Shown here: in pieces, positions 45,713-55,456 of the stretch
Layout of the letters: every line of letters begins with the position of its first letter
How positions within the stretch are numbered: position 1 is the stretch's first letter
Source: an uncultured Burkholderiales bacterium
GTDB lineage: Bacteria > Pseudomonadota > Gammaproteobacteria > Burkholderiales > Burkholderiaceae_C
Assembly (NCBI GenBank): GCA_903876885.1
Contig: CAIRBP010000032.1
Location: 1-64,000 of the forward strand
Direction: 5' to 3'
Length of the DNA stretch: 64,000 bases
Program-made: the position numbers and the translations under genes
The notes under the pieces: model-generated
The model's input: the letters and a program-made list of their open reading frames with translations, nothing else
Told to the model about the DNA's origin: nothing
Databases searched by the model: none

Positions 45713-46186
45713 TCAAATCAAACCTTGCGCCTTCAACACGCCTTTATTAGCTAACTCATCCGCGCGCTCATTACCTGGATCCCCAGCATGTCCTTTTACC
45801 CAATGCCAAGAAATCTTGTGCTCCGCATTTTGGACTAAATCATCTAACCTCATCCATAAATCTATATTTTTTACAGGCTGTTTGGACGCAGTCTTCCAAC
45901 CTCTAGCTTTCCAACCCTGTATCCACTGAGTAATTCCTTGCCGAACGTACTCACTATCCATATAAATTTCGACTGAGCAAGGTCTTTTCAAAGCCAAAAG
46001 GGATTCAATGACCGCTGTGAGTTCCATACGGTTGTTGGTGGTTTGTAACTCACCGCCGAATAAATCTTTTTCTACATCTCCAAGCCTCAAATACACTCCC
46101 CAGCCCCCAGGCCCGGGGTTACCTTTGCAGGCACCGTCAGTGTAAATGACTACTTTAGAATCTATTGTTGAATTTTTCTCTGTCAT
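45713..46186 (-). CDS. rnhA: Ribonuclease HI
   Basis: RNase HI cuts RNA in RNA-DNA hybrids. The 157-residue protein has [20 protein letters not shown] (first Asp), [13 protein letters not shown] (Glu), [12 protein letters not shown] (Asp), and the C-terminal [19 protein letters not shown] (His and Asp). All catalytic residues are there. It follows the methyltransferase by 42 nt on the same strand. Confidence 0.96.
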   Translation of the reverse strand: MTEKNSTIDSKVVIYTDGACKGNPGPGGWGVYLRLGDVEKDLFGGELQTTNNRMELTAVIESLLALKRPCSVEIYMDSEYVRQGITQWIQGWKARGWKTASKQPVKNIDLWMRLDDLVQNAEHKISWHWVKGHAGDPGNERADELANKGVLKAQGLI

Positions 46187-46228
46187 ACTTAAACCATAAA
46201 AATAATGAAAAGTGGTTTTTCGAGCCGA

Positions 46229-47089
46229 TCAAACTAACGGATCTTTAATGCGGTTAATGGAGCTTGAGTTAATGCTTGGCACAGCTGCAGCGTTTATAGA
46301 GCGTGGCCGCTTCCAAACAGGTCCTAGCATTTTCATACCTCGAACTCTTTTGACCGCAACCAAAAAGTAAACAGACCCAAAAATAGGCCACCATCTATCA
46401 CCCGCCTTATCCATCCAAGAGAATCTACTAAGCCACGTCTGGGTCTTAAATGCGGGTCTATAGCATCCAAAACGCCCTCCCTCAACCTCGAAGCTCAACA
46501 ACTTTAACCAGTCTCTCAGACGCCAATATCCGATAAAGTCGCCGCTTTCGGGCAAAAAACTACTTTGAATACCCAATCGACGGTATGTGTTGACTCTTTT
46601 TTGATGCAAACCCCACAAACTTATGGGATTTAATCCACTGATCACGATCCTTCCTTCAGGAACAAGTACCCGCTCTACCTCCCGAAGCGTCGCGTGTGGG
46701 TCTGGGCTTCCCTCTAGTGAGTGGGGAAGCAAAATAAGATCCAAAGATTGATCAGGAAAGGGTAACGCTCGGCTATCAAGGACTACGGCATATTTCTGTT
46801 GGGCGTTTGAGTCTTCAAGATTGCTAAGATTGCCCTCACCAACACCAGCTTGGGTGTTCGTGACACTTTGAAAGCCTAATCCCTCGCTAACCTGCGCCGT
46901 CCATTTATGAGGCATACGGTTTGCACCTAAGGCCTCTAGATCAGGTAATCCGAGTTGGAGCGCGTGAAAGCCAAAAATATCGGAAACTGTCCTATCAAAT
47001 TGAGCTTTTTCCCAGTCCATCAAATATTTACCCGCAGGAGTCTTTAGCCACTCCTGCAGTTCAATACTTTCTATAATCTGGTGATTCAT
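46229..47089 (-). CDS. Class I SAM-dependent methyltransferase
   Basis: A 286-residue methyltransferase of unknown substrate. The SAM site appears as a degenerate motif I region, VVLDSRALPFPDQSLDLILL with the methyltransferase-11 motif PHSLEGSPDPHATLREVERV, then LVPEGRIVISGLNPISLWG. The opening (LQEWLKTPAGKYLMDWEKAQ) is the one found in genes lying between rnhA and gloB in betaproteobacteria. The start codon at 47089-47087 overlaps the gloB start on the other strand by two bases. Confidence 0.85.
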   Translation of the reverse strand: MNHQIIESIELQEWLKTPAGKYLMDWEKAQFDRTVSDIFGFHALQLGLPDLEALGANRMPHKWTAQVSEGLGFQSVTNTQAGVGEGNLSNLEDSNAQQKYAVVLDSRALPFPDQSLDLILLPHSLEGSPDPHATLREVERVLVPEGRIVISGLNPISLWGLHQKRVNTYRRLGIQSSFLPESGDFIGYWRLRDWLKLLSFEVEGGRFGCYRPAFKTQTWLSRFSWMDKAGDRWWPIFGSVYFLVAVKRVRGMKMLGPVWKRPRSINAAAVPSINSSSINRIKDPLV

Positions 47090-47858
47090 GAAACTTATAC
47101 CCTTACCCGCTTTTAACGATAACTATCTTTGGATGATAAGCCAAGATGGCTGCGCGATCATAGTTGATCCAGGAGACGCAGAGCCTGTAATCGATGCACT
47201 CAAGCAATACAATCTCAAACTTGAATGCATTTTAGTTACACATCATCACTCTGATCACATTGGTGGCATCCAAAGTTTAGTTCAAAAAACTGGAGCCCAG
47301 GTTATTGCCCCAAACCATCCAAGTATTCCAAAACCTTACCAAGTGGCTAAAGACAATGACCAGTTGATGGTGCTTGGTAACGAGATACAGGTTATAGCAG
47401 TACCTGGGCACACATTAACGCACTTGGCCTATTTCCTGCCCAATACTGAGAAAGGCCCCATCCTCTTTTGCGGTGACACTCTATTTAGCGGGGGTTGTGG
47501 TCGTATGTTTGAAGGGGATCCAGACGGGTTCTGGACCAGTTTAGAACGACTAACAGGGCTGCCGCCTCAGACATTAGTGTGTTGTGCTCACGAATACACT
47601 ATGTCAAACCTTAAATTCGCCTTGGCTGTTGAACCTACTAATCAAGCGCTGCAAGAGTACACAGAACTGTGTAAATCTTTAAGGGCTAAAAATTTACCCA
47701 CCTTGCCATCCTCCATTGGGAAAGAAAATGCTATTAACCCATTTTTAAGAGTTAGACAAAAGGAAGTTATTCAAAGCGCACAAAAATTAAACCCAAATGC
47801 ACACACCGAGGGGCAAGTATTTGCAACCTTACGCTCTTGGAAAAATGATTTTTCTTGA
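47088..47858 (+). CDS. gloB: Hydroxyacylglutathione hydrolase (glyoxalase II)
   Basis: GloB hydrolyses S-lactoylglutathione in methylglyoxal detoxification. The 256-residue protein starts MKLIPLPAFNDNYLWMI and has the binuclear metal site THHHSDHIGG, the VPGHTLTHLAYF and FCGDTLFSGGCGRMFEGDP motifs, and CCAHEYTMSNLKFA. It is divergent from the methyltransferase with the two ATGs sharing the CATG, and precedes mltD. Confidence 0.96.
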   Translation: MKLIPLPAFNDNYLWMISQDGCAIIVDPGDAEPVIDALKQYNLKLECILVTHHHSDHIGGIQSLVQKTGAQVIAPNHPSIPKPYQVAKDNDQLMVLGNEIQVIAVPGHTLTHLAYFLPNTEKGPILFCGDTLFSGGCGRMFEGDPDGFWTSLERLTGLPPQTLVCCAHEYTMSNLKFALAVEPTNQALQEYTELCKSLRAKNLPTLPSSIGKENAINPFLRVRQKEVIQSAQKLNPNAHTEGQVFATLRSWKNDFS

Positions 47859-47896
47859 TCCTATAGATAACCACTGTGTATGTGCTTTTCTACAAA

Positions 47897-49549
47897 ATGA
47901 ACTCCAAAAGGTCCGTCAAATCATATTTACCCGCGCTGGACAAAGCTGCCTTCATAAAGGTTTTAAGCAAAATCTTTCTACTTAAAATTACTGAACTACA
48001 AAACTTGAAAAATCTTATCTATAAAACTCTAATCCTATCAATTAGCAGTGCCTGCATTTTGCAACTTACTGGATGCGCATCGGGAATTGATCTTGATAGC
48101 GGCGCCACTCAGTCAAAGCAAGAACCGTTCAATTACCCGGCTCAAAATAAACCGTCAACAACTAGTTCCACCGGTCCTGCTAAATACTCAAAAAATAGTG
48201 CGCACAGCACCACTTTTACCGAACGCGATCGATCCTCATCAGAGGAGCTCTCTCCTATTCGGATTGAAACCATAAACGCCGATCAAGTTATGGAGGTAAA
48301 ACTTGCCAATGACTTGTGGGAAAGAATTAGGAAAGGTTACTCCATGCCCGACCTAGATACAGATTTAGTTCATGAACGAGAACAGTGGTATTCTTCCAAG
48401 GGAGAATATCTCTCAAGGACAACTGAGCGTTCAAGTAAATACCTTTATTACATAGTTGAGGAACTAGAGAATAGAAAGATGCCAACAGAGTTGGCATTGC
48501 TCCCCTTTATCGAGAGCTCCTTCAACCCCCAAGCTGTATCATCCGCTAAGGCTTCAGGTATGTGGCAATTTATGCCTAAAACGGGTAAGAATTTCGATTT
48601 AAAACAAAATGCTTTTAGGGATGACAGACGAGACGTACTGGCATCAACACGAGCTGCACTTGATTACCTGCAAAAGCTTTATTTGCAATTTGGCGACTGG
48701 CATCTCGCGCTCGCAGCTTACAACTGGGGAGAAGGTAACGTCACAAAAGCAATTCAGCGCAGCAAAAATGCAGGGCTCAGCGGAGCTTACACGGAGCTCA
48801 ACATGCCTGTTGAAACACGTTTTTATATACCCAAGCTTCAAGCTGTTAAGAACATTGTTAAAAACCCAAGTTCTTTTGGTATCAAATTATCAGATATACC
48901 AAATCACCCTTATTTCCAAACCGTCCCATTGCCTCGCGACATGGACGTTAGGGTAGCAGCTCACTTAGCCGATGTAACGATGGAGGACTTTACAGCGTTA
49001 AATCCCTCTGCTCACCTTCCAGTCCTACTTGCAGGTGGAACACCACAAATTTTATTGCCTTGGGATAACGCAGAGATATTTCAAAGAAATTATGAAGCCT
49101 TTGGAGGGAAATTAGCAAGTTGGACTGCTTGGGTAGCACCTACAACAATGAAGGTGTCTGAGGCTGCAAAAAAATTCAAAATGAGTGAGACAGACTTCAG
49201 AACTCTAAACAGTATTCCTCCGAAAATGCTCATTAAAGCTGGATCGGCGCTACTGGTTCCAAGAGGTGACAAAATTAAAAATGATGTATCAGCGGAAATC
49301 GCTGACTTAGGGCAAGTTAACTTAGCACCAGAGATTACCCTGAAAAAATCACAAATTCGAGTTACTACTAAAGAGACCCTCGAATCGTTTGCTACTAAAC
49401 ATCATATCAAAGCTGCTCAACTCTCAGAGTGGAACCAACTCGCTGTAAATGCCCCACTAAAACCTGGTCAAGTATTGATTATTTATACCGCTCAAAGTAC
49501 AGGCAATAGACATAAACACGTTAGAGTAGCTCAGCACCGCAACCATTAA
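47897..49549 (+). CDS. mltD: Membrane-bound lytic murein transglycosylase D-like
   Basis: A lipoprotein lytic transglycosylase with LysM domains that cuts peptidoglycan. Lipobox LQLTGCAS, SLT domain (LLPFIESSFNPQAVSSAKAS with catalytic Glu, then GMWQFMPKTGKNF and LALAAYNWGEGNVTKAI), and two LysM-like C-terminal repeats (TTMKVSEAAKKFKMSETDF, ETLESFATKHHIKAAQLSEW). The track starts with GTG 47876; ATG 47897 is next. TTG 48005 (MKNLIYKTLIL) would give a normal length lipoprotein signal, so the true start is open. Downstream of gloB. Confidence 0.9.
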   Translation: MNSKRSVKSYLPALDKAAFIKVLSKIFLLKITELQNLKNLIYKTLILSISSACILQLTGCASGIDLDSGATQSKQEPFNYPAQNKPSTTSSTGPAKYSKNSAHSTTFTERDRSSSEELSPIRIETINADQVMEVKLANDLWERIRKGYSMPDLDTDLVHEREQWYSSKGEYLSRTTERSSKYLYYIVEELENRKMPTELALLPFIESSFNPQAVSSAKASGMWQFMPKTGKNFDLKQNAFRDDRRDVLASTRAALDYLQKLYLQFGDWHLALAAYNWGEGNVTKAIQRSKNAGLSGAYTELNMPVETRFYIPKLQAVKNIVKNPSSFGIKLSDIPNHPYFQTVPLPRDMDVRVAAHLADVTMEDFTALNPSAHLPVLLAGGTPQILLPWDNAEIFQRNYEAFGGKLASWTAWVAPTTMKVSEAAKKFKMSETDFRTLNSIPPKMLIKAGSALLVPRGDKIKNDVSAEIADLGQVNLAPEITLKKSQIRVTTKETLESFATKHHIKAAQLSEWNQLAVNAPLKPGQVLIIYTAQSTGNRHKHVRVAQHRNH

Positions 49550-49555
49550 CGATGC

Positions 49556-50431
49556 TTAGTTGGTATTTGGTTGCCAACGCATCAATCGTCGCTCCATTCG
49601 CCCAACTACTGCGTCAAGCAATAATGCACAGACAGTTAAAACGACAATACCTGCAAAAACTGTATTAACGTCAAAAGTTCCCTCAGCCTGAAGGATCAAA
49701 TACCCCACACCTTTAGCAGAGCCTAGATACTCACCCACCACTGCGCCAACAAAAGCCAACCCTACAGAGCTGTGAAGGCTTGAGAAAACCCAGCTGGTTG
49801 CACTTGGTAAATAAACTGTTTTAAGTAACTGGGAGGAATTTGCCCCCAACATTTTGGCGTTAGCAAGAATTACAGGATTGACTTCACGTATGCCTTGATA
49901 AACATTAAAAAATACAACAAAGAAAACCAACGTCACCGCAAGCGCGACCTTACTCCAAATCCCAAGACCAAACCAAAGTCCAAAGATTGGCGCCAAAATA
50001 ACACGGGGCATAGAGTTCAGCGCTTTAATGTAGGGGTCCAGCAGTGCACTTGTTAAAGGAGAAAGCGCGAGCCATAGACCCGATGCAAGCCCAAGCGTAG
50101 TTCCAATCACAAATGCTAAAACTGTCTCTAACAAAGTAACCCCCAAGTGAATGTAGATCTCACCCGTGCCGTGGATACCCGTACTTAGCCATTCAGTAGG
50201 CTCAACGGTAATTGGAACAAACCACTCAATGATTCTGATAAATACTGCAGCGGGCTCGCCCAAGAAGAATGCCCACTGCTGGTCTTTAGAAACCCAGTTC
50301 CATATTCCAATGGTAATAATTGCAAGCATGAGTTGCCACAACCATAGCTGCTTTGTAATACCCAATCTTTGTGAGCTCTCACCCTTAGGATTAGGCTTAA
50401 GGGAATTAGCATTAGATTTAGACTTACTCAT
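49556..50431 (-). CDS. ABC transporter permease (NMT1/SsuC type)
   Basis: The 291-residue inner-membrane permease belongs to the nitrate/sulfonate/taurine-type group. The EAA-like loop is VNPVILANAKMLGANSSQLLKTV, with LKALNSMPRVILAPIFGLWFG-like text (IKALNSMPRVILAPIFGLWF) before it. About six membrane spans. It overlaps the ATPase gene by 8 nt and the three ABC genes form one leftward operon. Substrate not readable. Confidence 0.9.
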   Translation of the reverse strand: MSKSKSNANSLKPNPKGESSQRLGITKQLWLWQLMLAIITIGIWNWVSKDQQWAFFLGEPAAVFIRIIEWFVPITVEPTEWLSTGIHGTGEIYIHLGVTLLETVLAFVIGTTLGLASGLWLALSPLTSALLDPYIKALNSMPRVILAPIFGLWFGLGIWSKVALAVTLVFFVVFFNVYQGIREVNPVILANAKMLGANSSQLLKTVYLPSATSWVFSSLHSSVGLAFVGAVVGEYLGSAKGVGYLILQAEGTFDVNTVFAGIVVLTVCALLLDAVVGRMERRLMRWQPNTN

Positions 50432-51251
50432 TTTTTAACCCTTGACTGGGATTTAGAAGTTGTTGATATCCCTTTAAAACCTCTTCCCTTAATACATCCC
50501 AAATTTGAGCGTGTAGTCTTGTGTAATCTGCTTCATGCCGAATCTCCGCCACATTTCTTGGGCGGCCTAAGGAGATATCAAATTCACCGATGGGATGGGT
50601 TGCAGGTCCAGCCGAGAGTACGATGACCCGGTCACTAAGCGCTATTGCTTCATCTAAGTCGTGTGTAATAAACAGAACTGCCTTCTTTTGTTTTGACCAA
50701 ATATCCAAGAGCTCATTCTCCATCAGTTGCCTGGTTTGCACATCAAGAGCAGAAAAAGGTTCATCCATCAAAATAATATCTGGGTCCATCACGAGGGTTT
50801 GGGCTAAAGCCACCCTCTTGCGCATACCGCCCGAGAGTTGGTGAACGTAGTTATTTGCAAATTTGATCAAACCAACTTTTGACAACCAATCCATGGCTAA
50901 AGTGGTGGCCTCTAATTTAGGAACGCCTTTATATTCCAGGCCAAGCAAGACATTTTCTAGGGCGGTTCGCCATGGCAACAACGCTTCCGACTGAAACATA
51001 TAGCCCGCCCTTGTATTAAGTCCATACAAAGGGCTGCCAAATACCCTTACCCTACCCTTTGAAGGCGTTAGAAGTCCTGCAGCGACATTTAAAAGAGTAG
51101 ATTTACCGCAACCAGTTGGACCAACAACACTGACAAATTCACCCTCTCTGACTTGCAGCGTCGTATCTTTAACGGCCGTATAGGACGAGCCGTCTCCAGA
51201 GGTTGACGCAAACTCACACGTCACACGGTCAAGTTCAAGAGCGAAATCCAT
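50424..51251 (-). CDS. ABC transporter ATP-binding protein (SsuB/TauB type)
   Basis: The 275-residue ATPase has Walker A VGPTGCGKSTLLNVAAGLL, Q-loop GYMFQSEALLPWRTALEN, signature QLSGGMRKRVALAQTLVMDP, Walker B and D-loop ILMDEPFSALD, and H-loop FITHDLDEAIALSDRV. It energises uptake through the adjacent permease. Its ATG and the stop of the binding-protein gene share one base. Confidence 0.92.
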   Translation of the reverse strand: MDFALELDRVTCEFASTSGDGSSYTAVKDTTLQVREGEFVSVVGPTGCGKSTLLNVAAGLLTPSKGRVRVFGSPLYGLNTRAGYMFQSEALLPWRTALENVLLGLEYKGVPKLEATTLAMDWLSKVGLIKFANNYVHQLSGGMRKRVALAQTLVMDPDIILMDEPFSALDVQTRQLMENELLDIWSKQKKAVLFITHDLDEAIALSDRVIVLSAGPATHPIGEFDISLGRPRNVAEIRHEADYTRLHAQIWDVLREEVLKGYQQLLNPSQGLKNE

Positions 51252-52309
51252 TAAGCCTTAAATCGTTCTTTTGCACGAAGCGCAAAGTTATTGGTGAATG
51301 TTTTAGACAGATTAATCTTATCAGCGTGAATATCAGCTTCAAAACTAGTAATGGCCTTTAGAGCCGTAGGTGCAGCCTCAGGTACCATCACTCCATCTAA
51401 GGATAGTGCTTCTTTTATTTTGCTAAAAGAGGCTAAATATAGCGCTCGGTCCCCAAGCAAATAGTTCTCAGGAACTGTTTTAATAATGTCCGAGGGGCCC
51501 GCAGTCTGCAACCATTTAAGAGCTTGCACTATTGCGTTTGCAAGTGCTTGGCACGTATTAGGGTTCTTTTGAACAAAATCTTGTGACGCATACAAACAAG
51601 CAGCAGGCATTGGCCCGCCAAAGACTTGTTGAGTTCCTTTTAGAGTCCTGGTGTCATAGATGATCTTGACATCAGCTTTTTGCTCCAGCATCGTCATCAC
51701 AGGATCAATATTGCTGATCGCATCTATTTGCCCGCTCCTTAAAGCCGCTAGCGCCCCAGCGGCTGTACCTACCCCAATAAAACTCACATCACTAGACTTC
51801 AACCCCGCTTTGGATAAAACTAAATTCGCCGCGATGTTAGTGGAAGAACCGGGGGCACTTACCCCTATTTTTTTTCCTCTCAAATCTTCAAGACTTTTGT
51901 AGTTTGGCATATTCTTAAGCGATACACCGATTGCAATTTGGGGGGCACGCCCTTGAAGTACGAAGGATTGATAGATTTGATTTTTTGCCTGCAAGTAAAT
52001 CGTGTGCTCATATGCACCCGAGCAGACATCCGCTGATCCACCGACTACGGCCTGAAGTGCTTTAGCGCCCCCTGCGAAGTCACTTATTTCAACCTCAAGC
52101 CCCTCACTCTTGAAGTAGCCAAGTTGTTCTGCCAGCGTCAACGGAAGGTAATAAAAAGTCGCTTTACCGCCAACTGCAATGGCTACCTTTGTTTTCTCAA
52201 GTTTGGTCTGCGCGAAGCCCTCATTAGCGTAGCCAGTTAAACCAGAAAGTCCCAAAAGGGAAGCTGCAACTGATTTTGAAAAATCTCTTTTATTAATAGG
52301 ATTGAACAT
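51251..52309 (-). CDS. ABC transporter substrate-binding protein (NMT1/SsuA-like)
   Basis: A 352-residue periplasmic binding protein with an N-terminal secretion signal (FSKSVAASLLGLSGLTGYA). The NMT1-like domain is seen in YYLPLTLAEQLGYFKSEGLEVEI, DFAGGAKALQAVVGGSADVC and LRGKKIGVSAPGSSTNIAAN. Relatives bind nitrate, alkanesulfonates, taurine or thiamine precursors. No linked catabolic gene narrows the ligand. First gene of the ABC operon. Confidence 0.9.
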   Translation of the reverse strand: MFNPINKRDFSKSVAASLLGLSGLTGYANEGFAQTKLEKTKVAIAVGGKATFYYLPLTLAEQLGYFKSEGLEVEISDFAGGAKALQAVVGGSADVCSGAYEHTIYLQAKNQIYQSFVLQGRAPQIAIGVSLKNMPNYKSLEDLRGKKIGVSAPGSSTNIAANLVLSKAGLKSSDVSFIGVGTAAGALAALRSGQIDAISNIDPVMTMLEQKADVKIIYDTRTLKGTQQVFGGPMPAACLYASQDFVQKNPNTCQALANAIVQALKWLQTAGPSDIIKTVPENYLLGDRALYLASFSKIKEALSLDGVMVPEAAPTALKAITSFEADIHADKINLSKTFTNNFALRAKERFKA

Positions 52310-52471
52310 ATGAATTCCAAAATATTGAATACTCTCTTATGGGTTTGATATGAGAGTTACGAACCTTTTTCTTTAAAGAATCATATTACTAAATTCTAAA
52401 TTTGAAATTAGTAGCTTCCCGGTACAAATGCTTAAATTAAGCTAAGCATTTCAAGAATATTTATAAGCCAG

Positions 52472-53068
52472 TTAGGCGCTCCGTCTATCAACCATGGCAT
52501 GAGCAATAGTACCAATATCAACATACTCTAGCTCGCTACCGACGGGCACCCCTCTGGCTAGACGAGTCACATTAAGCCCTCTCTTTTTTAAAGCCTCGGT
52601 CAGTACAAATGCTGTAGCTTCTCCCTCAGCATTGAAGTTGGTTGCAAGGATGACCTCACTCACCACGCCGTCACAAGCCCTGTCAATAAGTGTTTGAAGT
52701 CCCATCTCCTTTGGTCCAATTCCTTCTAAAGGACTTAAAGTACCCATCAAGACAAAGTAGTAGCCCTTGTATGCGGCTGTTTTTTCAACGGCCGATTGAT
52801 CTGCGGGCGTCTCCACAACACACAACCTAGATGCATCTCTAGTCGTGTCTTGACAAGTGGCGCACACCGATTCCTCTGCCAAGGAGTGACAACGCTGGCA
52901 ATGCTGGACTGAATCGTAAGCCCTAATTAAGGCCTGGGAGAGAATTTGAACGCCCTCCCTGTCCCTCTCCATCAAGTGATAGGCCATACGTGAGGCCGAG
53001 CGCTCTCCCACTCCGGGAAGTCTTTTAAAAGCCTCTATCAAGGCCTCAATAGAGCTGGGTGCTCCCAT
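52472..53068 (-). CDS. recR: Recombination protein RecR
   Basis: RecR works with RecO and RecF in loading RecA at gaps. The 198-residue protein shows an N-terminal HhH ([20 protein letters not shown]), the zinc finger [18 protein letters not shown], the Toprim domain ([16 protein letters not shown]) and a C-terminal [22 protein letters not shown]. It follows ybaB by 4 nt, in the conserved dnaX-ybaB-recR operon. Confidence 0.97.
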   Translation of the reverse strand: MGAPSSIEALIEAFKRLPGVGERSASRMAYHLMERDREGVQILSQALIRAYDSVQHCQRCHSLAEESVCATCQDTTRDASRLCVVETPADQSAVEKTAAYKGYYFVLMGTLSPLEGIGPKEMGLQTLIDRACDGVVSEVILATNFNAEGEATAFVLTEALKKRGLNVTRLARGVPVGSELEYVDIGTIAHAMVDRRSA

Positions 53069-53072
53069 TGAA

Positions 53073-53393
53073 TTAGAAAGGCAACTTCATGCCAGCGGGG
53101 AGGCCTGCGGATAATTTACCCATTTTTGCCTCGCTGGTTTCTTCTGCTTTACGGGCTGCATCGTTAAAAGCTGCGGTTAGCAAGTCTTCAAGCATTTCAT
53201 GATCGTCCATAACGGAGGGATCAATGTGCACACGTTTAACAACATGCTTACAACTCATATCAATCTTTACTTTACCGCTAGCCGCTTCACCCGTTACGTC
53301 AATGAGCGCAAGTTCATCCTGAGCCTTACGCAGGTTTTCTTGCATCATCTGAGCTTGCTTCATGAGTCCTGATAATTGACCTTTATTAAACAT
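53073..53393 (-). CDS. ybaB: YbaB/EbfC nucleoid-associated protein
   Basis: A 106-residue DNA-binding protein of the YbaB/EbfC family. [19 protein letters not shown] at the start, [20 protein letters not shown] in the middle and [18 protein letters not shown] in the last helix are characteristic. Position between dnaX and recR confirms it. Confidence 0.96.
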   Translation of the reverse strand: MFNKGQLSGLMKQAQMMQENLRKAQDELALIDVTGEAASGKVKIDMSCKHVVKRVHIDPSVMDDHEMLEDLLTAAFNDAARKAEETSEAKMGKLSAGLPAGMKLPF

Positions 53394-53431
53394 ATTTTTT
53401 CCTATTTTTTCCCATTACGTTGTGTTGAATA

Positions 53432-55351
53432 TTAACCGTGTTGACTAAGCTTATTTTTTGGTTCTATCGGCTTAATGCTCCCCATAATAATTTTTGCGTC
53501 AAAATCTTGAACCATCTTAATAACTAATGGATCATTTTGTATTCGCTCAATCAATTCTTTCTCACGCGCGGTGTTTTTGGCTATATTACGCCGAGCTGGG
53601 CTGTCCTTAACAACACCAATTTCAAATTGAAGCGAAACATCATAGCCTACCGCTTTTAATGCAACTTGGAGTTGATCCTTGTGATTTTTAACATTTAAAT
53701 TTTCACTCTCAACTCTCAATATCCAAGCATCACTTTCACGGCCTAACAACTGGGACTGAAGAGCGAGTTCGCGGTTCAATCCGTGGACCAGTTGGGACTC
53801 TACCAATTTAAAAACTACCTCGCTCCAAAAATCCCCTTCGGGCGTCATCACAAGCTCTCTAACAACGCCTGGTTTTGGCGTCTCTAGTCCTTGACTCGCT
53901 TGAGCTTGCTGGTGAACTGACACCTGAATCATCTCCGATGGTTCAACCTGCTCAGTCCTGGCTTGGTTGATTCCACTCACACTCATATCGCGAACTGGAA
54001 GTGAGAGTGAAGGTGAAGTGTCTAAATCAGCAGTATGAGTTGCGAGAGGCTCAGCTTGTTTGAGGGAATCAACCAAAGGTTGTTCAGGAGTTACTGCGTG
54101 TGAAGTGTCGTTTGAAGAGGTTTTTTGTGATTGGCCTGAGACTTCGAGCTCATGCCTTGCAAGTACCTGGGACGCCGGTTTGTCCTCAGTTTTTAAAGTT
54201 TTTTTTTGAGCCTCAGAACTTGAATCAACAGTTTGGGTTGAATTCACTTCGGATTTAAAAGCCAATAACCGCAGCAAAATCATTGCAAGACCAGTGTATT
54301 CGTCAGGAGCAAGCCCTAACTCAGCCCTCCCTTGAAGGCACATGCTATAAAGGAGTTGAGTTTCATCGGGCGGTAACTCCCTAGCCAAAGATGCGACTGA
54401 GTCAGCATCAGGGTCTACAGACTGACCCTCTTTTTGTTGAATTTGATCAAAATTTGGGACATTTTGAACCACAGCCATTCGCTGGAGTACGCGGGCCATC
54501 TCCTCAAGCGTTGAGGCAGCGTTAATGCCCATTTTGCGAATATTCTCACAAATCTCAAACACTGCGTTGCCATTCCCTAAAGACAAAGCCTTGATTAAGT
54601 CAAAAATATAGCCAACATCAACACTTCCAAGCATCAGCCGAACGTTCTCTTCTTTCAGCTCCCCGCCTCCAAAAGCTATTGCTTGATCCGTAAGAGATAA
54701 CGCATCTCTCATTGACCCCCTGGCTGAGCGAGCGATGAGTTGTAATGCTTTAACCTCGGCACTGACAACCTCGGTTCCCAAGACTGCCTGCAGATGTTCC
54801 AAAATAGTCTCGGGAGCCATGGGTCTTAAATTGAATTGCAAACACCTCGATAAAACGGTGACAGGTACCTTTTGAGGGTCAGTGGTTGCGAGTACAAATT
54901 TCAAATACTCTGGGGGCTCCTCCAGTGTCTTTAACATGGAGTTAAAAGCGTGATTGGTGAGCATGTGTACCTCATCAATCATAAAAACCTTAAAACGACC
55001 CTGTACAGGCTTATAAACGGCTTGCTCCAGTAGCTGTTGTACCTCATCAACTCCACGGTTTGAGGCCGCATCCAACTCTGTGTAATCTACGAAGCGTCCT
55101 GCATCGATTTGCGTGCAAGCATCGCAAACACCGCAGGGATCGCAGGTGATGCCTTTTTCGCAGTTAAGTGATTTGGCTAAGATTCTGGAAACAGTTGTTT
55201 TACCCACGCCACGCGTTCCCGTAAACAAATAGGCATGATGCAGGCGTTGCGTAGTTAAGGCATTGGAAAGTGCTGTAACCACGTGGGATTGCCCGACCAA
55301 CTCAGCAAAGGTTTTGGGTCTGTATTTACGGGCTAAAACAATATAAGACAT
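53432..55351 (-). CDS. dnaX: DNA polymerase III subunits tau/gamma
   Basis: DnaX loads the sliding clamp and links the replisome. The 639-residue tau form has Walker A YLFTGTRGVGKTTVSRILAK, a zinc module (CEKGITCDPCGVCDACTQID), Walker B FKVFMIDEVHML, the SRC box TVLSRCLQFNL and domain III up to about residue 370. A poor-complexity linker and a C-terminal tau part (about 510-630) follow. At codons 382-385 the sense strand reads C-A9-C (plus 54199-54207). One extra A gives stop TGA after QKKNFKN, one missing A gives stop TAA after QKKL. A slippage-made gamma form of about 385-390 residues is plausible but unproven. Confidence 0.96.
   Translation of the reverse strand: MSYIVLARKYRPKTFAELVGQSHVVTALSNALTTQRLHHAYLFTGTRGVGKTTVSRILAKSLNCEKGITCDPCGVCDACTQIDAGRFVDYTELDAASNRGVDEVQQLLEQAVYKPVQGRFKVFMIDEVHMLTNHAFNSMLKTLEEPPEYLKFVLATTDPQKVPVTVLSRCLQFNLRPMAPETILEHLQAVLGTEVVSAEVKALQLIARSARGSMRDALSLTDQAIAFGGGELKEENVRLMLGSVDVGYIFDLIKALSLGNGNAVFEICENIRKMGINAASTLEEMARVLQRMAVVQNVPNFDQIQQKEGQSVDPDADSVASLARELPPDETQLLYSMCLQGRAELGLAPDEYTGLAMILLRLLAFKSEVNSTQTVDSSSEAQKKTLKTEDKPASQVLARHELEVSGQSQKTSSNDTSHAVTPEQPLVDSLKQAEPLATHTADLDTSPSLSLPVRDMSVSGINQARTEQVEPSEMIQVSVHQQAQASQGLETPKPGVVRELVMTPEGDFWSEVVFKLVESQLVHGLNRELALQSQLLGRESDAWILRVESENLNVKNHKDQLQVALKAVGYDVSLQFEIGVVKDSPARRNIAKNTAREKELIERIQNDPLVIKMVQDFDAKIIMGSIKPIEPKNKLSQHG
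54199..54207 (-). promoter_or_regulatory. A9 slippery tract in dnaX, candidate frameshift/slippage site
   Basis: Nine consecutive A on the sense strand, at codons 382-385 just behind the ATPase core. Both alternative frames close within seven codons. Thermus dnaX uses A9 for transcriptional slippage and E. coli dnaX uses A AAA AAG for ribosomal frameshift to make gamma; the parallel is knowledge, the function here is inference. Confidence 0.5.
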
Positions 55352-55456
55352 AAGCCACTATTCTAATCGGCATAACAAGCGCGCGCAGTTCATTACTGTT
55401 TATTAAATTAACCTAGATTACGTACTTGTACGGAAGATTGCGTACAATCTCAAACT

